Assembly (NCBI RefSeq): GCF_000832065.1
Contig: NZ_JXQM01000021.1
Location: 1-64,000, forward strand
Reading direction: 5' to 3'
Length of the DNA stretch: 64,000 bases
From: Nitrosospira sp. NpAV
GTDB taxonomy: Bacteria > Pseudomonadota > Gammaproteobacteria > Burkholderiales > Nitrosomonadaceae
The notes beneath the pieces were generated by a model, which saw nothing but the letters and a program-made list of their open reading frames with translations, was not told the DNA's origin and made no database searches. The translations under genes and the position numbers were made by a program. Positions 19,335-28,930 of the stretch are shown piece after piece; position 1 is the first letter of the stretch; the number at the start of each line of letters is the position of its first letter.

Positions 19335-20165
19335 ATGATCACCATCAGCTACGCCGATCTTACCGCCTGGATCACTTCATTCGTGTGGCCGCTGGCGCGC
19401 ATCCTGGCACTTCTGGCGGCGGCGCCGGTACTCGGAAACGCAGCCATTCCAACGCGGGTGAAAATCGGGCTTGGGGTGCTGATCACACTGATCGTCGCGC
19501 CCGCTATCGGGCCGATGCCGAAGGTCGAGCCAGGTTCGCTCGAAGGGCTGCTTATTCTTTGCCAGCAGATCATTATCGGGCTTGCGATGGGCTTTACGGT
19601 GCGCATCGTATTCAGTGCCGTGGAAATGGCCGGCGAAATAGCCGGCCTGCAAATGGGGCTGGGTTTTGCCACTTTTTTCAGTCCCCGCAGCGACGGCAGC
19701 ACACTGGTGGTAGGCCGGTTTCTCGGCCTGCTGGCGACACTCACCTTCCTTGCCATGAATGGCCATCTACTGATGTTGTCGGTGCTGGCAGAGAGCTTCA
19801 ATGTATTTCCCATTTCCGCGGAACCGTTCTCGGCTGGCGGCTGGAAGATGCTTGCGGGATGGGGTGGCAAGATTTTCGAGGCAGGGTTGGGACTTGCGCT
19901 GCCCGTGGTCACGGCATTGCTTATCGTAAACCTCGCCCTGGGCATTCTCACCCGCGCCGCACCCCAGTTGAATATCTTCGCAGTGGGTTTCCCGATCACG
20001 CTGATGGTGGGAATGGCGGCACTGATGTTATCTCTCCCTTATTTCATTCCGGTGATCGAGCGGCTGGTTACCGAAGCGCTGGAAACCATGCTGGAGATAG
20101 CCCGCGCCGCCTCCGGCCATTTACCCGAAGCCTCTTCACCCAGCCCGCCTGCCGCCTTGCCCTGA
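19335..20165 (+). CDS. fliR: flagellar export gate protein FliR
   Basis: 276-residue membrane protein completing the FliPQR gate. It has about six hydrophobic segments and the patterns FVWPLARILALLAAAPVLG, GLQMGLGFATFFSP and LPYFIPVIERL. It is the last gene of the flagellar cluster here. flhB and flhA are not adjacent and must lie elsewhere. Confidence 0.96.
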   Translation: MITISYADLTAWITSFVWPLARILALLAAAPVLGNAAIPTRVKIGLGVLITLIVAPAIGPMPKVEPGSLEGLLILCQQIIIGLAMGFTVRIVFSAVEMAGEIAGLQMGLGFATFFSPRSDGSTLVVGRFLGLLATLTFLAMNGHLLMLSVLAESFNVFPISAEPFSAGGWKMLAGWGGKIFEAGLGLALPVVTALLIVNLALGILTRAAPQLNIFAVGFPITLMVGMAALMLSLPYFIPVIERLVTEALETMLEIARAASGHLPEASSPSPPAALP

Positions 20166-20377
20166 TTCAGCCTGTCGGGAACGACGTAGGGAGGTGCATT
20201 CGCTAATGTTTCCTTCCGATATTCGTCCGGCTATTTTTGGGTAGTGTGACGGAATGATCCGGATTGAACTTTCCTGAATTGATGCTACAGTTAATTACAG
20301 AGTAGATATGTGAAGTATGCTGTGCGCAGTTTTTCGCCGCCAGGCCGTTTTTTCGTTGCCATGATCCCGGGAGCCGC

Positions 20378-21469
20378 ATGATGCCAAAAATCGACCACAA
20401 CACCTTTATCGACCGTTTAAAGGGAAAGTCCATCGACGCCGCCGCATTGCAGGGCGCTTATCCTGACTTGAACGTGAGGACCATCGCTGCAAATGGCATT
20501 ATCACGGGCACAGCACAGAATCTCGAGAAATTGTGGGAGGTCATCGATAATTATGATCACGATGGAAACGTCAACACCATTTCCGATGCGCCGGCCCTGT
20601 CCATAGCGAAGTGGCTGTTTGACGAGGCAGGGAACACGGCATCTTCCGGCGGCGGAACGGGAAATTGGAAAAAAGTGGCTGAATTTGGCGACAGGAGTAT
20701 CACCAGTAATAGTAACGCTCATAGATCCGCCATCGACAGCACCGGTATTGGCCTCTACTATGGGGATCATTCGTCTTTCCGGGAGAATATCCTGAGAGGG
20801 GACCGCCAAGGCCTGCAAATGCAGTTGGACGCCATGGGTGCGGGAAACTGGCGCATGGAGGCCATCGAGCCGGGGTCCGTTATTATCGAAAGCGCATCCG
20901 GCCAGTCTGCCCGCCTTCAGGAGAGCTCATGTATTGGCTGGGTAATGCAGAATGCCAAGGGGGCCTATGAAGGTGCCGGCATGGGTGCGCGTTTCGCCGA
21001 AATCGATAGGAGGGTGAAGGATGCCGATCTGCGCGGCACCATCCTGTGCGAGGAATTGCAGAAAGATGGCTGGACGGCTGTTTTCTACTCGCCGCGAACT
21101 GCCGAAGATCTTTCGGATTCGGGTGAGCGCGAGAAGCTTGGCGCGCTCAATATGGCAAAAGCAGGCGCCCGCGTGTGGAAGTCGCCCGTCGCGGAATCGA
21201 TGGGTGTGCGTTGCGACGCGGTTATTTCCGGCTATCGCGACATCACACCGGACCCCAGTACCGAGGCTCTGCTGGAGAAGCTCGAGAATGCGCCCTTTTT
21301 CGTTGGTGTTGCCAATGGCGGCATACATACTTTTGTAGGACACAACGGGAGCGTTTGTGATTTCCACTGGACGGCGCAGCCGGATGACAAGAATGCCATG
21401 ACCGAAAATCCCGTTCGCGAATGGAAATGGGATACGGGCCTCTACATGGTGCCTCCGGGGTACTGGTAA
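20378..21469 (+). CDS. unknown protein with possible Ca-binding loop and Cys/His hydrolase pair
   Basis: 363 residues, no signal peptide and no membrane segment. I do not recognise the family. An EF-hand-like loop (NYDHDGNVNTIS, residues 58-69) lies in the N-terminal third. Cys185 sits at the start of a predicted helix (SSCIGWVMQNAKGA), and GGIHTFVG (His317) resembles the His strand of papain- or NlpC/P60-type cysteine hydrolases; this pairing is inference. GGGAGCCGC precedes the two adjacent ATG codons. A possible promoter (TTGAAC 20264, TACAGT 20286) lies upstream. It is followed on the same strand by a lipoprotein and a phosphoesterase gene, and may form a cassette with them. Confidence 0.6.
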   Translation: MMPKIDHNTFIDRLKGKSIDAAALQGAYPDLNVRTIAANGIITGTAQNLEKLWEVIDNYDHDGNVNTISDAPALSIAKWLFDEAGNTASSGGGTGNWKKVAEFGDRSITSNSNAHRSAIDSTGIGLYYGDHSSFRENILRGDRQGLQMQLDAMGAGNWRMEAIEPGSVIIESASGQSARLQESSCIGWVMQNAKGAYEGAGMGARFAEIDRRVKDADLRGTILCEELQKDGWTAVFYSPRTAEDLSDSGEREKLGALNMAKAGARVWKSPVAESMGVRCDAVISGYRDITPDPSTEALLEKLENAPFFVGVANGGIHTFVGHNGSVCDFHWTAQPDDKNAMTENPVREWKWDTGLYMVPPGYW

Positions 21470-21580
21470 AATGTCGTAGCCGGCGCAGGAATTTAATTTT
21501 TACCAATTCGATCCATTCCATCCATCCAAAAGGATAGGAATAAGTCATGAGCACTTTCCGAGAAGCTTGAGGTAACGCAA

Positions 21581-22222
21581 ATGCCAGACCGGTTTGCGGT
21601 ATTGATTACTCTGCTGGTGACACCCCTGATCGTGGGTTGCGCCCAAATCAAATCATTTACGGTGGCGCCAAGTACCGTTTGCCCCGGCGAAACAGTCAGG
21701 GTTGACTGGCTTACCTCAGGCGCCGCGGACAATGTAACATTGGACTCGGTTCCGGTGCTGGCTGGCGCGGGAGAGGTACCTGAGGAAGGGTCACGCTTCT
21801 TTACGCCCGCGCAAAATACACGTTTTATACTCAAGGTTCCGGGCGTCCTGAAGAATGCTCAACGTGAGTGGGATATGCAGGTACTCCCGAATCAGAGTTC
21901 CAGGCTGCTGGGAGGTATTGCCCAATGTGGCGGCGAACCTCCATCGGTATCGGCTTCATTTACGATTCAGGCCAAGGATTCTTCATCACGTGTCCGCGCT
22001 GTATTGATCACGAACAACTACCCCCGGCCGTTATCGATCAGCAAAGATGGCATGGAAGTCGCTATTCCACCAAATGGCGCAACGGATGGCTTCAAAAACA
22101 TGCCTATAATCGGAACCTGGATAGTTCGTACTCCCGTCGGCCCGGATGAAGCATGCGATAACGCACTCACGGCGGTTGCACGCAGGCTGACTATCAAGAC
22201 ACAGATGACTTGCGAGGAATAA
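21581..22222 (+). CDS. putative lipoprotein next to phosphoesterase
   Basis: 213 residues with an N-terminal lipoprotein signal: a hydrophobic stretch ending LIVGC, with the lipidated Cys at residue 20. The rest has Ig-like beta character (SFTVAPSTVCPGETVRVDWLT near the N-terminus is typical of bacterial Ig-like sandwich domains). Four further Cys residues could form disulfides, as expected in the periplasm. GAGGTAA precedes the ATG. Its stop is three bases before the phosphoesterase start, so the two are almost certainly co-translated. Function unknown. Confidence 0.7.
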   Translation: MPDRFAVLITLLVTPLIVGCAQIKSFTVAPSTVCPGETVRVDWLTSGAADNVTLDSVPVLAGAGEVPEEGSRFFTPAQNTRFILKVPGVLKNAQREWDMQVLPNQSSRLLGGIAQCGGEPPSVSASFTIQAKDSSSRVRAVLITNNYPRPLSISKDGMEVAIPPNGATDGFKNMPIIGTWIVRTPVGPDEACDNALTAVARRLTIKTQMTCEE

Positions 22223-22225
22223 TCC

Positions 22226-23575
22226 ATGGCGATCCTCGATCAGATTGAGACCATTGTGATCGTGATGCTGGAGAACCGTTCTTTCGACCATATGCTGGGT
22301 CATCTCAGCATCGCCCGGTTCGGCAACCGAAAAGATGTCGCGGGTCTGGTCGATCCCGAAGCAAATCTGGACTATACGAACTTTCTCGATGGCCAGGGCT
22401 ACCAGCCGTTCGAGTTGAAGGATGGACCCCTGCTGCATGATCTGCCTCATAGCAGATCTCTCGTGGGGGCTCAGTTAGGGGCGCCCGGTGCTCCCTTTAC
22501 GATGAGCGGTTTTGTGGAGGCATACTATCGTGCCACCGGAAGCAAGGTCAACGATCCGCCACCAATGGGTTTTCTCTCGCCTGCCGATGCACCCATGTCA
22601 CGTTTTCTGGCGGCGCAATATGCCGTGTGCGACAACTGGTTTGCGCCGCTGCCAACGGATACCCAGCCCAACCGTTCGGTGGCTTACACGGGCTACTCGC
22701 TGATCGAAGATACGAAACCTCGCCCTATTCCTACCATCAAGGGTAGCTTCATTTTCGAATGGCTGAAAGATCATAACGTCAGTTGGCGCGTGTATCACTG
22801 CGGAATATCCTTCTTCACGCTGTTTGATCGATTTGATGAAGTGCTGGGGCCCAACTTTCGCAGCTTCAGGCATTTTCCGGGAGATTTCGAGTCCGAGCCG
22901 GTATCGGAAATGCCAAAAGTCATATTCATCGAGCCTGAATACACCGATTCGCCTGTCCATTTTGGCTGGACCGCCAATGACAATCATCCGCCCACGCCTG
23001 TGGGTCCCGGCGAAAATTTTCTGCGTGATATCTACAGGCTGCTGACCAGGGATACCGACAAATGGAATCGTACGTTATTGATTACCATCCATGATGAGCA
23101 TGGCGGGTTCTTCGATCATGTTCCGCCGCTGGCGATTTCCACCCCGGTGCCGCCCGGCGCGCTTTTCTCGACGGGATTCGAGAGTACTGGCCCCCGGGTC
23201 CCGGCGCTCATCGCATCGCCCTGGATTGCGCCCGGCACCGTATTCAAGGGTGCGATGGACCATACCTCCATATTGCAGCTGCTGTCCGAAAAATTCGCGG
23301 GCACCCCGGACTATAATGAGGAAGTCGAGCGGCGTAGAAGATTGGGCATACAAAGCGTGTCGCAAGTCCTGGCTCAGCCACTTGCCCAGCCGAGAACCGA
23401 TAGCCCGCCCCCGCCACAGGATATTATTTCAAGTTCTGTCGTGCTGACGCCGTCGACCGAGCCGCAGACCGATAGTCAGCAGGCTTTTACCGAGGCGGCG
23501 AAGAAACTATTGAGATACGATCGCACGCGTGCGGTCGAAAAGTATCCAGAACTTGTGCATATGCCCCCAGAATAA
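22226..23575 (+). CDS. phospholipase C-like phosphoesterase family protein
   Basis: 449-residue protein of the phosphoesterase family that includes bacterial phospholipase C and AcpA-type acid phosphatases. The family signature is at the N-terminus (VIVMLENRSFDHMLG, residues 11-25), with the metal-site motifs NDNHPP (251-256) and HDEHGGFFDHVPP (from 289). Unlike secreted PlcH-type enzymes it has no Tat or Sec signal; the motif begins at residue 11. It is tightly coupled to the upstream lipoprotein gene. A cytosolic role, or export through a leaderless route such as a type VI system, is possible but not shown. Confidence 0.85.
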   Translation: MAILDQIETIVIVMLENRSFDHMLGHLSIARFGNRKDVAGLVDPEANLDYTNFLDGQGYQPFELKDGPLLHDLPHSRSLVGAQLGAPGAPFTMSGFVEAYYRATGSKVNDPPPMGFLSPADAPMSRFLAAQYAVCDNWFAPLPTDTQPNRSVAYTGYSLIEDTKPRPIPTIKGSFIFEWLKDHNVSWRVYHCGISFFTLFDRFDEVLGPNFRSFRHFPGDFESEPVSEMPKVIFIEPEYTDSPVHFGWTANDNHPPTPVGPGENFLRDIYRLLTRDTDKWNRTLLITIHDEHGGFFDHVPPLAISTPVPPGALFSTGFESTGPRVPALIASPWIAPGTVFKGAMDHTSILQLLSEKFAGTPDYNEEVERRRRLGIQSVSQVLAQPLAQPRTDSPPPPQDIISSSVVLTPSTEPQTDSQQAFTEAAKKLLRYDRTRAVEKYPELVHMPPE

Positions 23576-23616
23576 GATTTCGGGGAATGCAACCGTATCC
23601 AGACGCTGGCAGGCTG

Positions 23617-24810
23617 CTAACCAAGTGCTTTTGCGATGCGCCGTAACGCGTTTTCCAGGTTGGCCATGTGGGTGGCGAAGGAAAGCCGGATATAGCCTTC
23701 GCTGCCGAAGGCCGACCCAGGCACCACCGCCACACCGCCATGTTCGAGCAGATATTCGCTGAAAGCAATATCTGTAGAATCCTTAGTCACCCCTTTGGCA
23801 TGCAATCCGCTGATTGCTTCCCGGACATCGGCAAAGGCATAAAATGCACCTTCAGACAAGAGGCATTTGACGCCAGGGATGGCATTGAGTGCGCTGGTTA
23901 CGAACCGATTACGTTCCTTGAATGCTTCCACCATGGGCACAATACAGGACTGATCGCCATTAAGCGCCACTTCCGCGGCAGCCTGCGAAATGGAGGCGGG
24001 ATTGGAAGTGCTCTGGGACTGGACGTTTTCCATGGCAGTAATAATATGCGCCGGACCGCCGCAATAGCCAATGCGCCAGCCAGTCATGGCATAGGCCTTG
24101 GATACGCCATTAAGCACGAAGGTGCGGTCATACAGGGCAGGGCAGGCATTGAGGATATTCACGAACTTGCCGCCGGTAAGCAGGATATGCTCGTACATGT
24201 CATCGGTTGCGATCAGGATATTCGGGTATTTCAGCAGAACTTCGCCCAGCGCTTTAAGTTCATCGAATGTATAAACGCCACCGGACGGATTACTGGGGCT
24301 ATTGATGACGAACATCCGGGTTTTGGGCGTGATGGCTTTTTCCAGTTGCGCCGCGGTAATTTTGAAGCCCTGTTCGATACCGGCTTCCACAATCACCGGC
24401 TTGCCCCCGGCAATCAGAACGATGTCGGGATAGGAAACCCAGTAGGGTGCTGGAATGATGACTTCGTCGTCCGGATCGATGACGGAGAGCGTCAGATTGA
24501 AGAAGCTTTGTTTGCCGCCGCACGAAACCAGAATTTGTTTTGCGGTATAGTCAAAGCCGTTTTCACGCTTGAATTTGGTTATGATGGCATTTTTCAGGCC
24601 GGGGGTGCCGCCTACCGCCGTGTACTTGGTCAGACCTTTATTAATGGCGTCAATGGCTGCATCCTTGATATGCTGCGGGGTGTCGAAATCCGGTTCCCCG
24701 GCCCCAAGTCCAATGATATCCTTGCCTTCCGCCTTGAGCCGGGCGGCCCGGGCGGTGACAGCAAGGGTGGGGGAGGGCTTGATGGCCTGAACGCGCTTTG
24801 AGAGTTCCAC
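23617..24810 (-). CDS. aspC: aspartate/aromatic aminotransferase, class I, PLP-dependent
   Basis: 397-residue fold-type I aminotransferase, most similar in pattern to AspB/AAT-I-gamma type aspartate transaminases, which move amino groups between aspartate and 2-oxoglutarate. Present are GLGAGEPDFDTP near the N-terminus, NSPSNPSGGVY (substrate and PLP contacts), the PLP-lysine motif NGVSKAYAMTGWRIGYCGG, and RLSFA near the C-terminus. The GTG at 24810 was chosen because AAGGAC lies 6 bases upstream; upstream in-frame codons are not family-like. It is divergent from uvrB. The exact substrate (Asp, or a prephenate-type acceptor) cannot be told, so the symbol is tentative. Confidence 0.88.
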   Translation of the reverse strand: MELSKRVQAIKPSPTLAVTARAARLKAEGKDIIGLGAGEPDFDTPQHIKDAAIDAINKGLTKYTAVGGTPGLKNAIITKFKRENGFDYTAKQILVSCGGKQSFFNLTLSVIDPDDEVIIPAPYWVSYPDIVLIAGGKPVIVEAGIEQGFKITAAQLEKAITPKTRMFVINSPSNPSGGVYTFDELKALGEVLLKYPNILIATDDMYEHILLTGGKFVNILNACPALYDRTFVLNGVSKAYAMTGWRIGYCGGPAHIITAMENVQSQSTSNPASISQAAAEVALNGDQSCIVPMVEAFKERNRFVTSALNAIPGVKCLLSEGAFYAFADVREAISGLHAKGVTKDSTDIAFSEYLLEHGGVAVVPGSAFGSEGYIRLSFATHMANLENALRRIAKALG

Positions 24811-24898
24811 GATAATGTCCTTAGTGTTCTTGCACGATGCGGACTGTGCCCGCATGATAGATATGAGCCGAAGAATTAATTAACCGAATATTATACCT

Positions 24899-26980
24899 GT
24901 GATCGTTACCTTCCCCAATAGCCCTTACAAGCTGCATCAATCATTTACGCCCGCAGGCGATCAGCCTGAAGCCATCGACAAGCTGGTGGAAGGGATAGAG
25001 GACGGCCTCGCGTTCCAGACCCTGCTGGGGGTGACGGGTTCCGGCAAGACCTTCACCATGGCCCACGTAATCGCCCGGCTTGGTCGACCCGCGATCATCA
25101 TGGCGCCGAACAAAACGCTGGCGGCCCAGCTCTATGCCGAAATGCGCGAGTTCTTCCCTGAAAACGCCATCGAGTACTTTGTATCCTATTACGACTACTA
25201 CCAGCCGGAAGCCTATGTTCCTTCGCGCGATCTGTTCATCGAGAAGGATTCCAGCATCAACGAGCACATCGAGCAAATGCGCCTGTCCGCCACCAAGGCG
25301 CTGCTTGAGCGGGATGACGCCATAATTGTCGCCACCGTATCGTGCATATACGGCATCGGCGATCCGGTGGATTATCACGGCATGATTTTGCATCTGCGCG
25401 AAAATGAAAAAATTACTCAGCGCGAAGCCATACAGCGCCTGATCGAGATGCAGTATGAGCGCAATGAGTTTGAGTTCGGCAGAGGAACCTTCCGGGTGAG
25501 GGGCGACGTGCTCGACATATTTCCGGCGGAAAGCTCCGAAACCGCGGTACGCGTGTCGCTGTTCGATGATGTGGTCGAAAGCATGGTGCTGTTCGATCCG
25601 CTCACCGGACGCACGCTGAAACAAGTATCGCGTTATACGGTTTATCCCTCCAGCCATTATGTAACACCCCGGAGCACGACCTTGCGCGCCATTGGCACCA
25701 TCAAGGAAGAATTGAGGGAGCGCATCGATTTTTTTCAGCAAAACCATAAGCTGGTCGAACTGCAGCGCATCGAACAGCGTACCCGTTTTGATCTGGAAAT
25801 GCTCAATGAGCTGGGTTTCTGTAAAGGTATCGAGAACTACTCGCGCCATCTTTCGGGGAAAAAACCGGGCCAGCCACCGCCCACGCTTATAGATTATCTG
25901 CGGCCCGATACGCTGATGGTGATCGACGAGAGCCATGTGACCATTCCACAAACAGGCGGAATGTATAAGGGCGATCGTTCCCGTAAGGAAAATCTGGTGG
26001 AATATGGCTTCCGCCTGCCTTCCGCGCTGGATAACCGCCCGCTGCGGTTCGACGAATTCAGGAAAATGATGCCGCAAACGGTATTTGTCTCCGCCACGCC
26101 GGCGGAATTCGAGCGTGTTCACAGCGGCCAGGTGGTGGAGCAGGTTGTGCGTCCCACAGGCTTGGTGGATCCGCAGATTGAAATTCGCCCGGCAACCACG
26201 CAGGTTGACGACCTAATGTCGGAAGTCAGCCTGCGTACCGCCAAGGGTGAGCGGGTGCTGGTGACGACACTGACCAAGCGCATGGCCGAGGATTTGACCG
26301 ATTATTTTTCCGATCATGGCGTCAAGGTGCGCTACCTCCATTCCGACATCGATACGGTGGAGCGGGTGGAGATCATTCGTGATCTGCGGCTGGGAAAATT
26401 TGACGTGCTGGTGGGTATCAATCTGCTGCGCGAAGGGCTGGATATTCCGGAAGTGTCGCTGGTGGCGATACTGGATGCCGACAAGGAAGGATTTCTGCGT
26501 TCGGAGCGCTCGCTGATCCAGACGATAGGGCGGGCGGCACGCCATATCAACGGCACCGCACTTCTTTATGCCGATAAAATTACCGATTCCATGCGCTGCG
26601 CCATGGATGAAACCGAGCGCCGGCGCAATAAGCAAATCAAGTTTAATCTTGAGCACGGCATCACGCCCCGAAGTGTGCACAAACGTGTCAAGGATTTGAT
26701 CGATGGCGTTTATAACATCGAAACTGCGCAGCAGCATCTAAAGGCTGCGCAAGCGCAAGCCCGTTACGATTCCATGAGCGAGGTGCAACTCGCAAAAGAA
26801 ATCAAGCTACTGGAGAAACAAATGCTGGATTCCGCAAAGAACCTTGAATTTGAGCAGGCAGCACACTATCGGGATGAGTTAAAAAGACTAAAAAACAAGC
26901 TGTTCGTGGGGTTTGTTGAACCTGAATCTGAAGTAAGCCAGGAAAAGACAGCGCCATTCAAGAGAAGGGCGCTTAAATGA
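24899..26980 (+). CDS. uvrB: UvrABC excinuclease subunit B
   Basis: Damage-recognition helicase of nucleotide excision repair. 693 residues. Walker A is GVTGSGKT (44-51), the beta-hairpin region is [15 protein letters not shown], the helicase motifs include DESH and QTIGRAARH, and the C-terminal UVR/UvrC-binding helix pair includes [17 protein letters not shown]. The start is a GTG at 24899 ([16 protein letters not shown]), matching family N-termini. No obvious LexA box was identified in the 88-base divergent region. Confidence 0.98.
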   Translation: MIVTFPNSPYKLHQSFTPAGDQPEAIDKLVEGIEDGLAFQTLLGVTGSGKTFTMAHVIARLGRPAIIMAPNKTLAAQLYAEMREFFPENAIEYFVSYYDYYQPEAYVPSRDLFIEKDSSINEHIEQMRLSATKALLERDDAIIVATVSCIYGIGDPVDYHGMILHLRENEKITQREAIQRLIEMQYERNEFEFGRGTFRVRGDVLDIFPAESSETAVRVSLFDDVVESMVLFDPLTGRTLKQVSRYTVYPSSHYVTPRSTTLRAIGTIKEELRERIDFFQQNHKLVELQRIEQRTRFDLEMLNELGFCKGIENYSRHLSGKKPGQPPPTLIDYLRPDTLMVIDESHVTIPQTGGMYKGDRSRKENLVEYGFRLPSALDNRPLRFDEFRKMMPQTVFVSATPAEFERVHSGQVVEQVVRPTGLVDPQIEIRPATTQVDDLMSEVSLRTAKGERVLVTTLTKRMAEDLTDYFSDHGVKVRYLHSDIDTVERVEIIRDLRLGKFDVLVGINLLREGLDIPEVSLVAILDADKEGFLRSERSLIQTIGRAARHINGTALLYADKITDSMRCAMDETERRRNKQIKFNLEHGITPRSVHKRVKDLIDGVYNIETAQQHLKAAQAQARYDSMSEVQLAKEIKLLEKQMLDSAKNLEFEQAAHYRDELKRLKNKLFVGFVEPESEVSQEKTAPFKRRALK

Positions 26981-26999
26981 TAAAAAAATCATATGCATA

Positions 27000-27017
27000 A
27001 ACTTTAATATTAAAGTT
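27000..27017. terminator. A/T-rich perfect palindrome between convergent genes
   Basis: An 18-base perfect palindrome (AACTTTAAT followed by ATTAAAGTT) lies between the uvrB stop and the end of the reverse-strand gene at 27027. Its position suggests a bidirectional transcription end, but it lacks the G/C stem of a classical intrinsic terminator. Confidence 0.35.
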
Positions 27018-27026
27018 AATTATAGA

Positions 27027-27371
27027 TTATTTTACGATTGTTGCAGAATTGACAAAAATAATCTGGTCGAAGGTACGATTCAGTGTCTTGCTATTGAAAT
27101 TTTTCATGACCAGACTTTGTTCAAAACGCACACGATCGCCTACTTTTACCCGGGTCGTAGGTGCCGCAATCCAGAAACGTTTCTCGGTGGTCGCCAATTC
27201 CATATAGGTATAGCCGGGCGCATCCAGGGTGGAAAGGACCTTGCCTTCGTTGCTCGCCATACCCGCCGCGGTACCGTCGCCCGGTTTCTCGGCAGCCGCA
27301 TGCAAAGGGTGCAAAGGACTTGACAGTGCAATTCCGATGGAGAGAGCGACTACAAAATAAGATATTTTCAA
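27027..27371 (-). CDS. small periplasmic protein, NrfJ-like OB-fold
   Basis: 114 residues with a Sec signal peptide (hydrophobic core YFVVALSIGIALSS, cleavage likely after LHAAA). The mature part has the pattern GYTYMELATTEKRFWIAAP followed by VKVGDRVRFEQ, seen in small periplasmic OB-fold proteins annotated as NrfJ-related in nitrifiers and other bacteria. Single gene, convergent with uvrB. Role unknown; the NrfJ link is by pattern only. Confidence 0.65.
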   Translation of the reverse strand: MKISYFVVALSIGIALSSPLHPLHAAAEKPGDGTAAGMASNEGKVLSTLDAPGYTYMELATTEKRFWIAAPTTRVKVGDRVRFEQSLVMKNFNSKTLNRTFDQIIFVNSATIVK

Positions 27372-27519
27372 AAGCGCCTCCGATATATTGGGTAAATTTC
27401 ACAGACGGCATGATACACCTCAATTCCCCGGAGTTTCAATCGGTACCGGGTTAAATACTGAGCGCGTTCCTGGTAAAATCGGGATGGTTTCACAATATTA
27501 GCGCATGGAGGGCTGGATC

Positions 27520-27777
27520 ATGGAATTGGAATGGAAAGTAGTGGATGAACATCATCAGGAGGTCTTTGTAGAGAAACACGTCAGAGGCCTATTTATAGAA
27601 AAGCATGTCAGGGGCCTGCTATGGATTACATCTGCCGGTTTTTCATTCTGGCATAGCTACCCCAACCCGGCGGTGGATCTCTCTCATGTAAAGAGCGTTG
27701 ATGAAGCAAGGAAAGTCGTGGAGGCCGCGCTTTGTTTAGAGGAGTACTCGGCTCCTTCAGCTAACTCAGGGGGTTAA
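27520..27777 (+). CDS. small hypothetical protein with an internal repeat
   Basis: 85 residues, cytosolic. The ATG at 27520 has an excellent GGAGGG site (27507-27512), which favours it over the ATG at 27505. Residues 17-34 contain a near-exact tandem duplication (VEKHVRGLF / IEKHVRGLL), encoded by adjacent DNA copies. The C-terminal half (VDLSHVKSVDEARKVVEAAL) looks like a small alpha/beta domain. No family recognised. The strong ribosome-binding site is the main support for it being real. Confidence 0.6.
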   Translation: MELEWKVVDEHHQEVFVEKHVRGLFIEKHVRGLLWITSAGFSFWHSYPNPAVDLSHVKSVDEARKVVEAALCLEEYSAPSANSGG

Positions 27778-27809
27778 GGCTGCGGACGCCCGCAACCGGG
27801 TTCATAAAA

Positions 27810-28310
27810 CTAAGGTTTTCCAGTCCAGGGATCGGCCTTGGTATCACTCCGGGAATTAGTTTGGGAACCGGCTCCAGGAACGCTTCTGGGATCAAAGACA
27901 AAAATGGAGGGTGCTGAACCGTCCAGCACTGAGGACGAGCCTGGTGCGGTACGTTGCATTACGGTAATACCCGGCCCCAGAAATGATTCCATGGCAGGTT
28001 GGTCGGGTTGTTGTGAAGATTGTCCGGCATTGATACCTCCCGCCTTGTTTTTACGGGCACAGATGGCGGCACCTTCCTCTGTGCTGCGTCCCGCTTTTTG
28101 CTCCGCAGCTTCACAGGCCAGTGTTTGATAGACGGACATGAATTTCGATGCTTCCGTGTAACGGCCGGCTTTCATCAGTTCCTGCACATGGAGTTGCGCC
28201 TCCCTGAATTTGCTTTGAGCATCGGGCGTTTGATAAATTGGATTTGTTTCTTCGGCCTGGGTAGTGGTTGTAATCAGCGCCACGAAGATAGCCGGAATGA
28301 TAAGTTTCAC
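27810..28310 (-). CDS. secreted hypothetical protein
   Basis: 166 residues with a signal peptide (LIIPAIFVALITTTTQAEE, cleavage likely after TQA). The mature protein has a helical N-terminal half (SKFREAQLHVQELMKAGRYTEASKFMS), two Cys (ACEAAEQ and AICARKN), and a Pro/Ser/Gly-rich disordered C-terminal half. No family recognised. The helical part recalls other small secreted helical proteins in this window (38518 and 55056) only in general character. Confidence 0.65.
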   Translation of the reverse strand: MKLIIPAIFVALITTTTQAEETNPIYQTPDAQSKFREAQLHVQELMKAGRYTEASKFMSVYQTLACEAAEQKAGRSTEEGAAICARKNKAGGINAGQSSQQPDQPAMESFLGPGITVMQRTAPGSSSVLDGSAPSIFVFDPRSVPGAGSQTNSRSDTKADPWTGKP

Positions 28311-28930
28311 GTCTTCTCCTTTTTTATTGAGATGGATTCGGCTCTGGTCCGATAAGGAGCATTGCCGGTAGTTTCTGATAACTAAAAAACGTATCCCGAA
28401 ATATAGCCCAATCTTACTACTTCATCGGCAGTCTTGCGGCAGTAGAGCTTGATTACAGATTGCCGACATTTCACATCGTCAATTATCCTAAATCCGGTAG
28501 CAACGCCTTTTCCAAGGTAAGAGTCAAATAATATGAAATATTATCAATCATGATACCGAGCTATTAAATGAGTGGTCAACTATCGGATCAAGAATTATAA
28601 AAGGCGGGGTATTGCCCGTGAATAACTTTCCCGATTTAGGCATAAAAATCTACATTCTGCCGTACTGCGATTGGCGTGGATGCAAAGATGTCCCAACTGG
28701 GCAGGAGACTTATTAGCGCCCGGAAATTTGAAGAAAATCGGATGGACAGCAAGAAGTTTACTGCTGAGCCTATAGACAGCGCTTATGAGCGTATCTGGAG
28801 TGAATGCGACGTTGAATCACGGAAATTGGCTTAAGGCGGATTCAAACAGGAGTAAACAGGATCTGAGCCCGAGGATTCAGCTAACAGGAAAAGTGGAATC
28901 AGGACAATGTAATAGCCCTGATCCTGCTTC
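28311..28930. other. 620-base gap, little recognisable content
   Basis: A/T-rich and mostly without coding character. One short open frame (28688-28834) is listed separately. ATCAGG (28897) and CCTGAT (28917) form a weak hairpin just downstream of the reverse-strand PEP-CTERM gene and may act as its terminator. Confidence 0.4.
28688..28834 (+). CDS. possible 48-residue small protein
   Basis: Short open frame with a balanced, soluble composition (MSQLGRRLISARKFEENRMD at the N-terminus, then a segment with YERIWSECDVE). There is no clear ribosome-binding site and no recognised family. It is listed only because its composition looks more protein-like than the surrounding frames; it may be chance or a gene fragment. 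Confidence 0.25.
   Translation: MSQLGRRLISARKFEENRMDSKKFTAEPIDSAYERIWSECDVESRKLA

Noticed and set aside
19385-20206. 273-codon open frame overlapping fliR in another frame
   Set aside because: Arg/His/Gly-rich shadow composition; fliR is certain in this stretch.
23668-24801. 377-codon open frame antisense to the aminotransferase
   Set aside because: Complete overlap with a certain gene; composition typical of an antisense shadow.
24941-26122. 393-codon open frame antisense to uvrB
   Set aside because: Long only because of high-GC codon use in uvrB; no recognisable domain.
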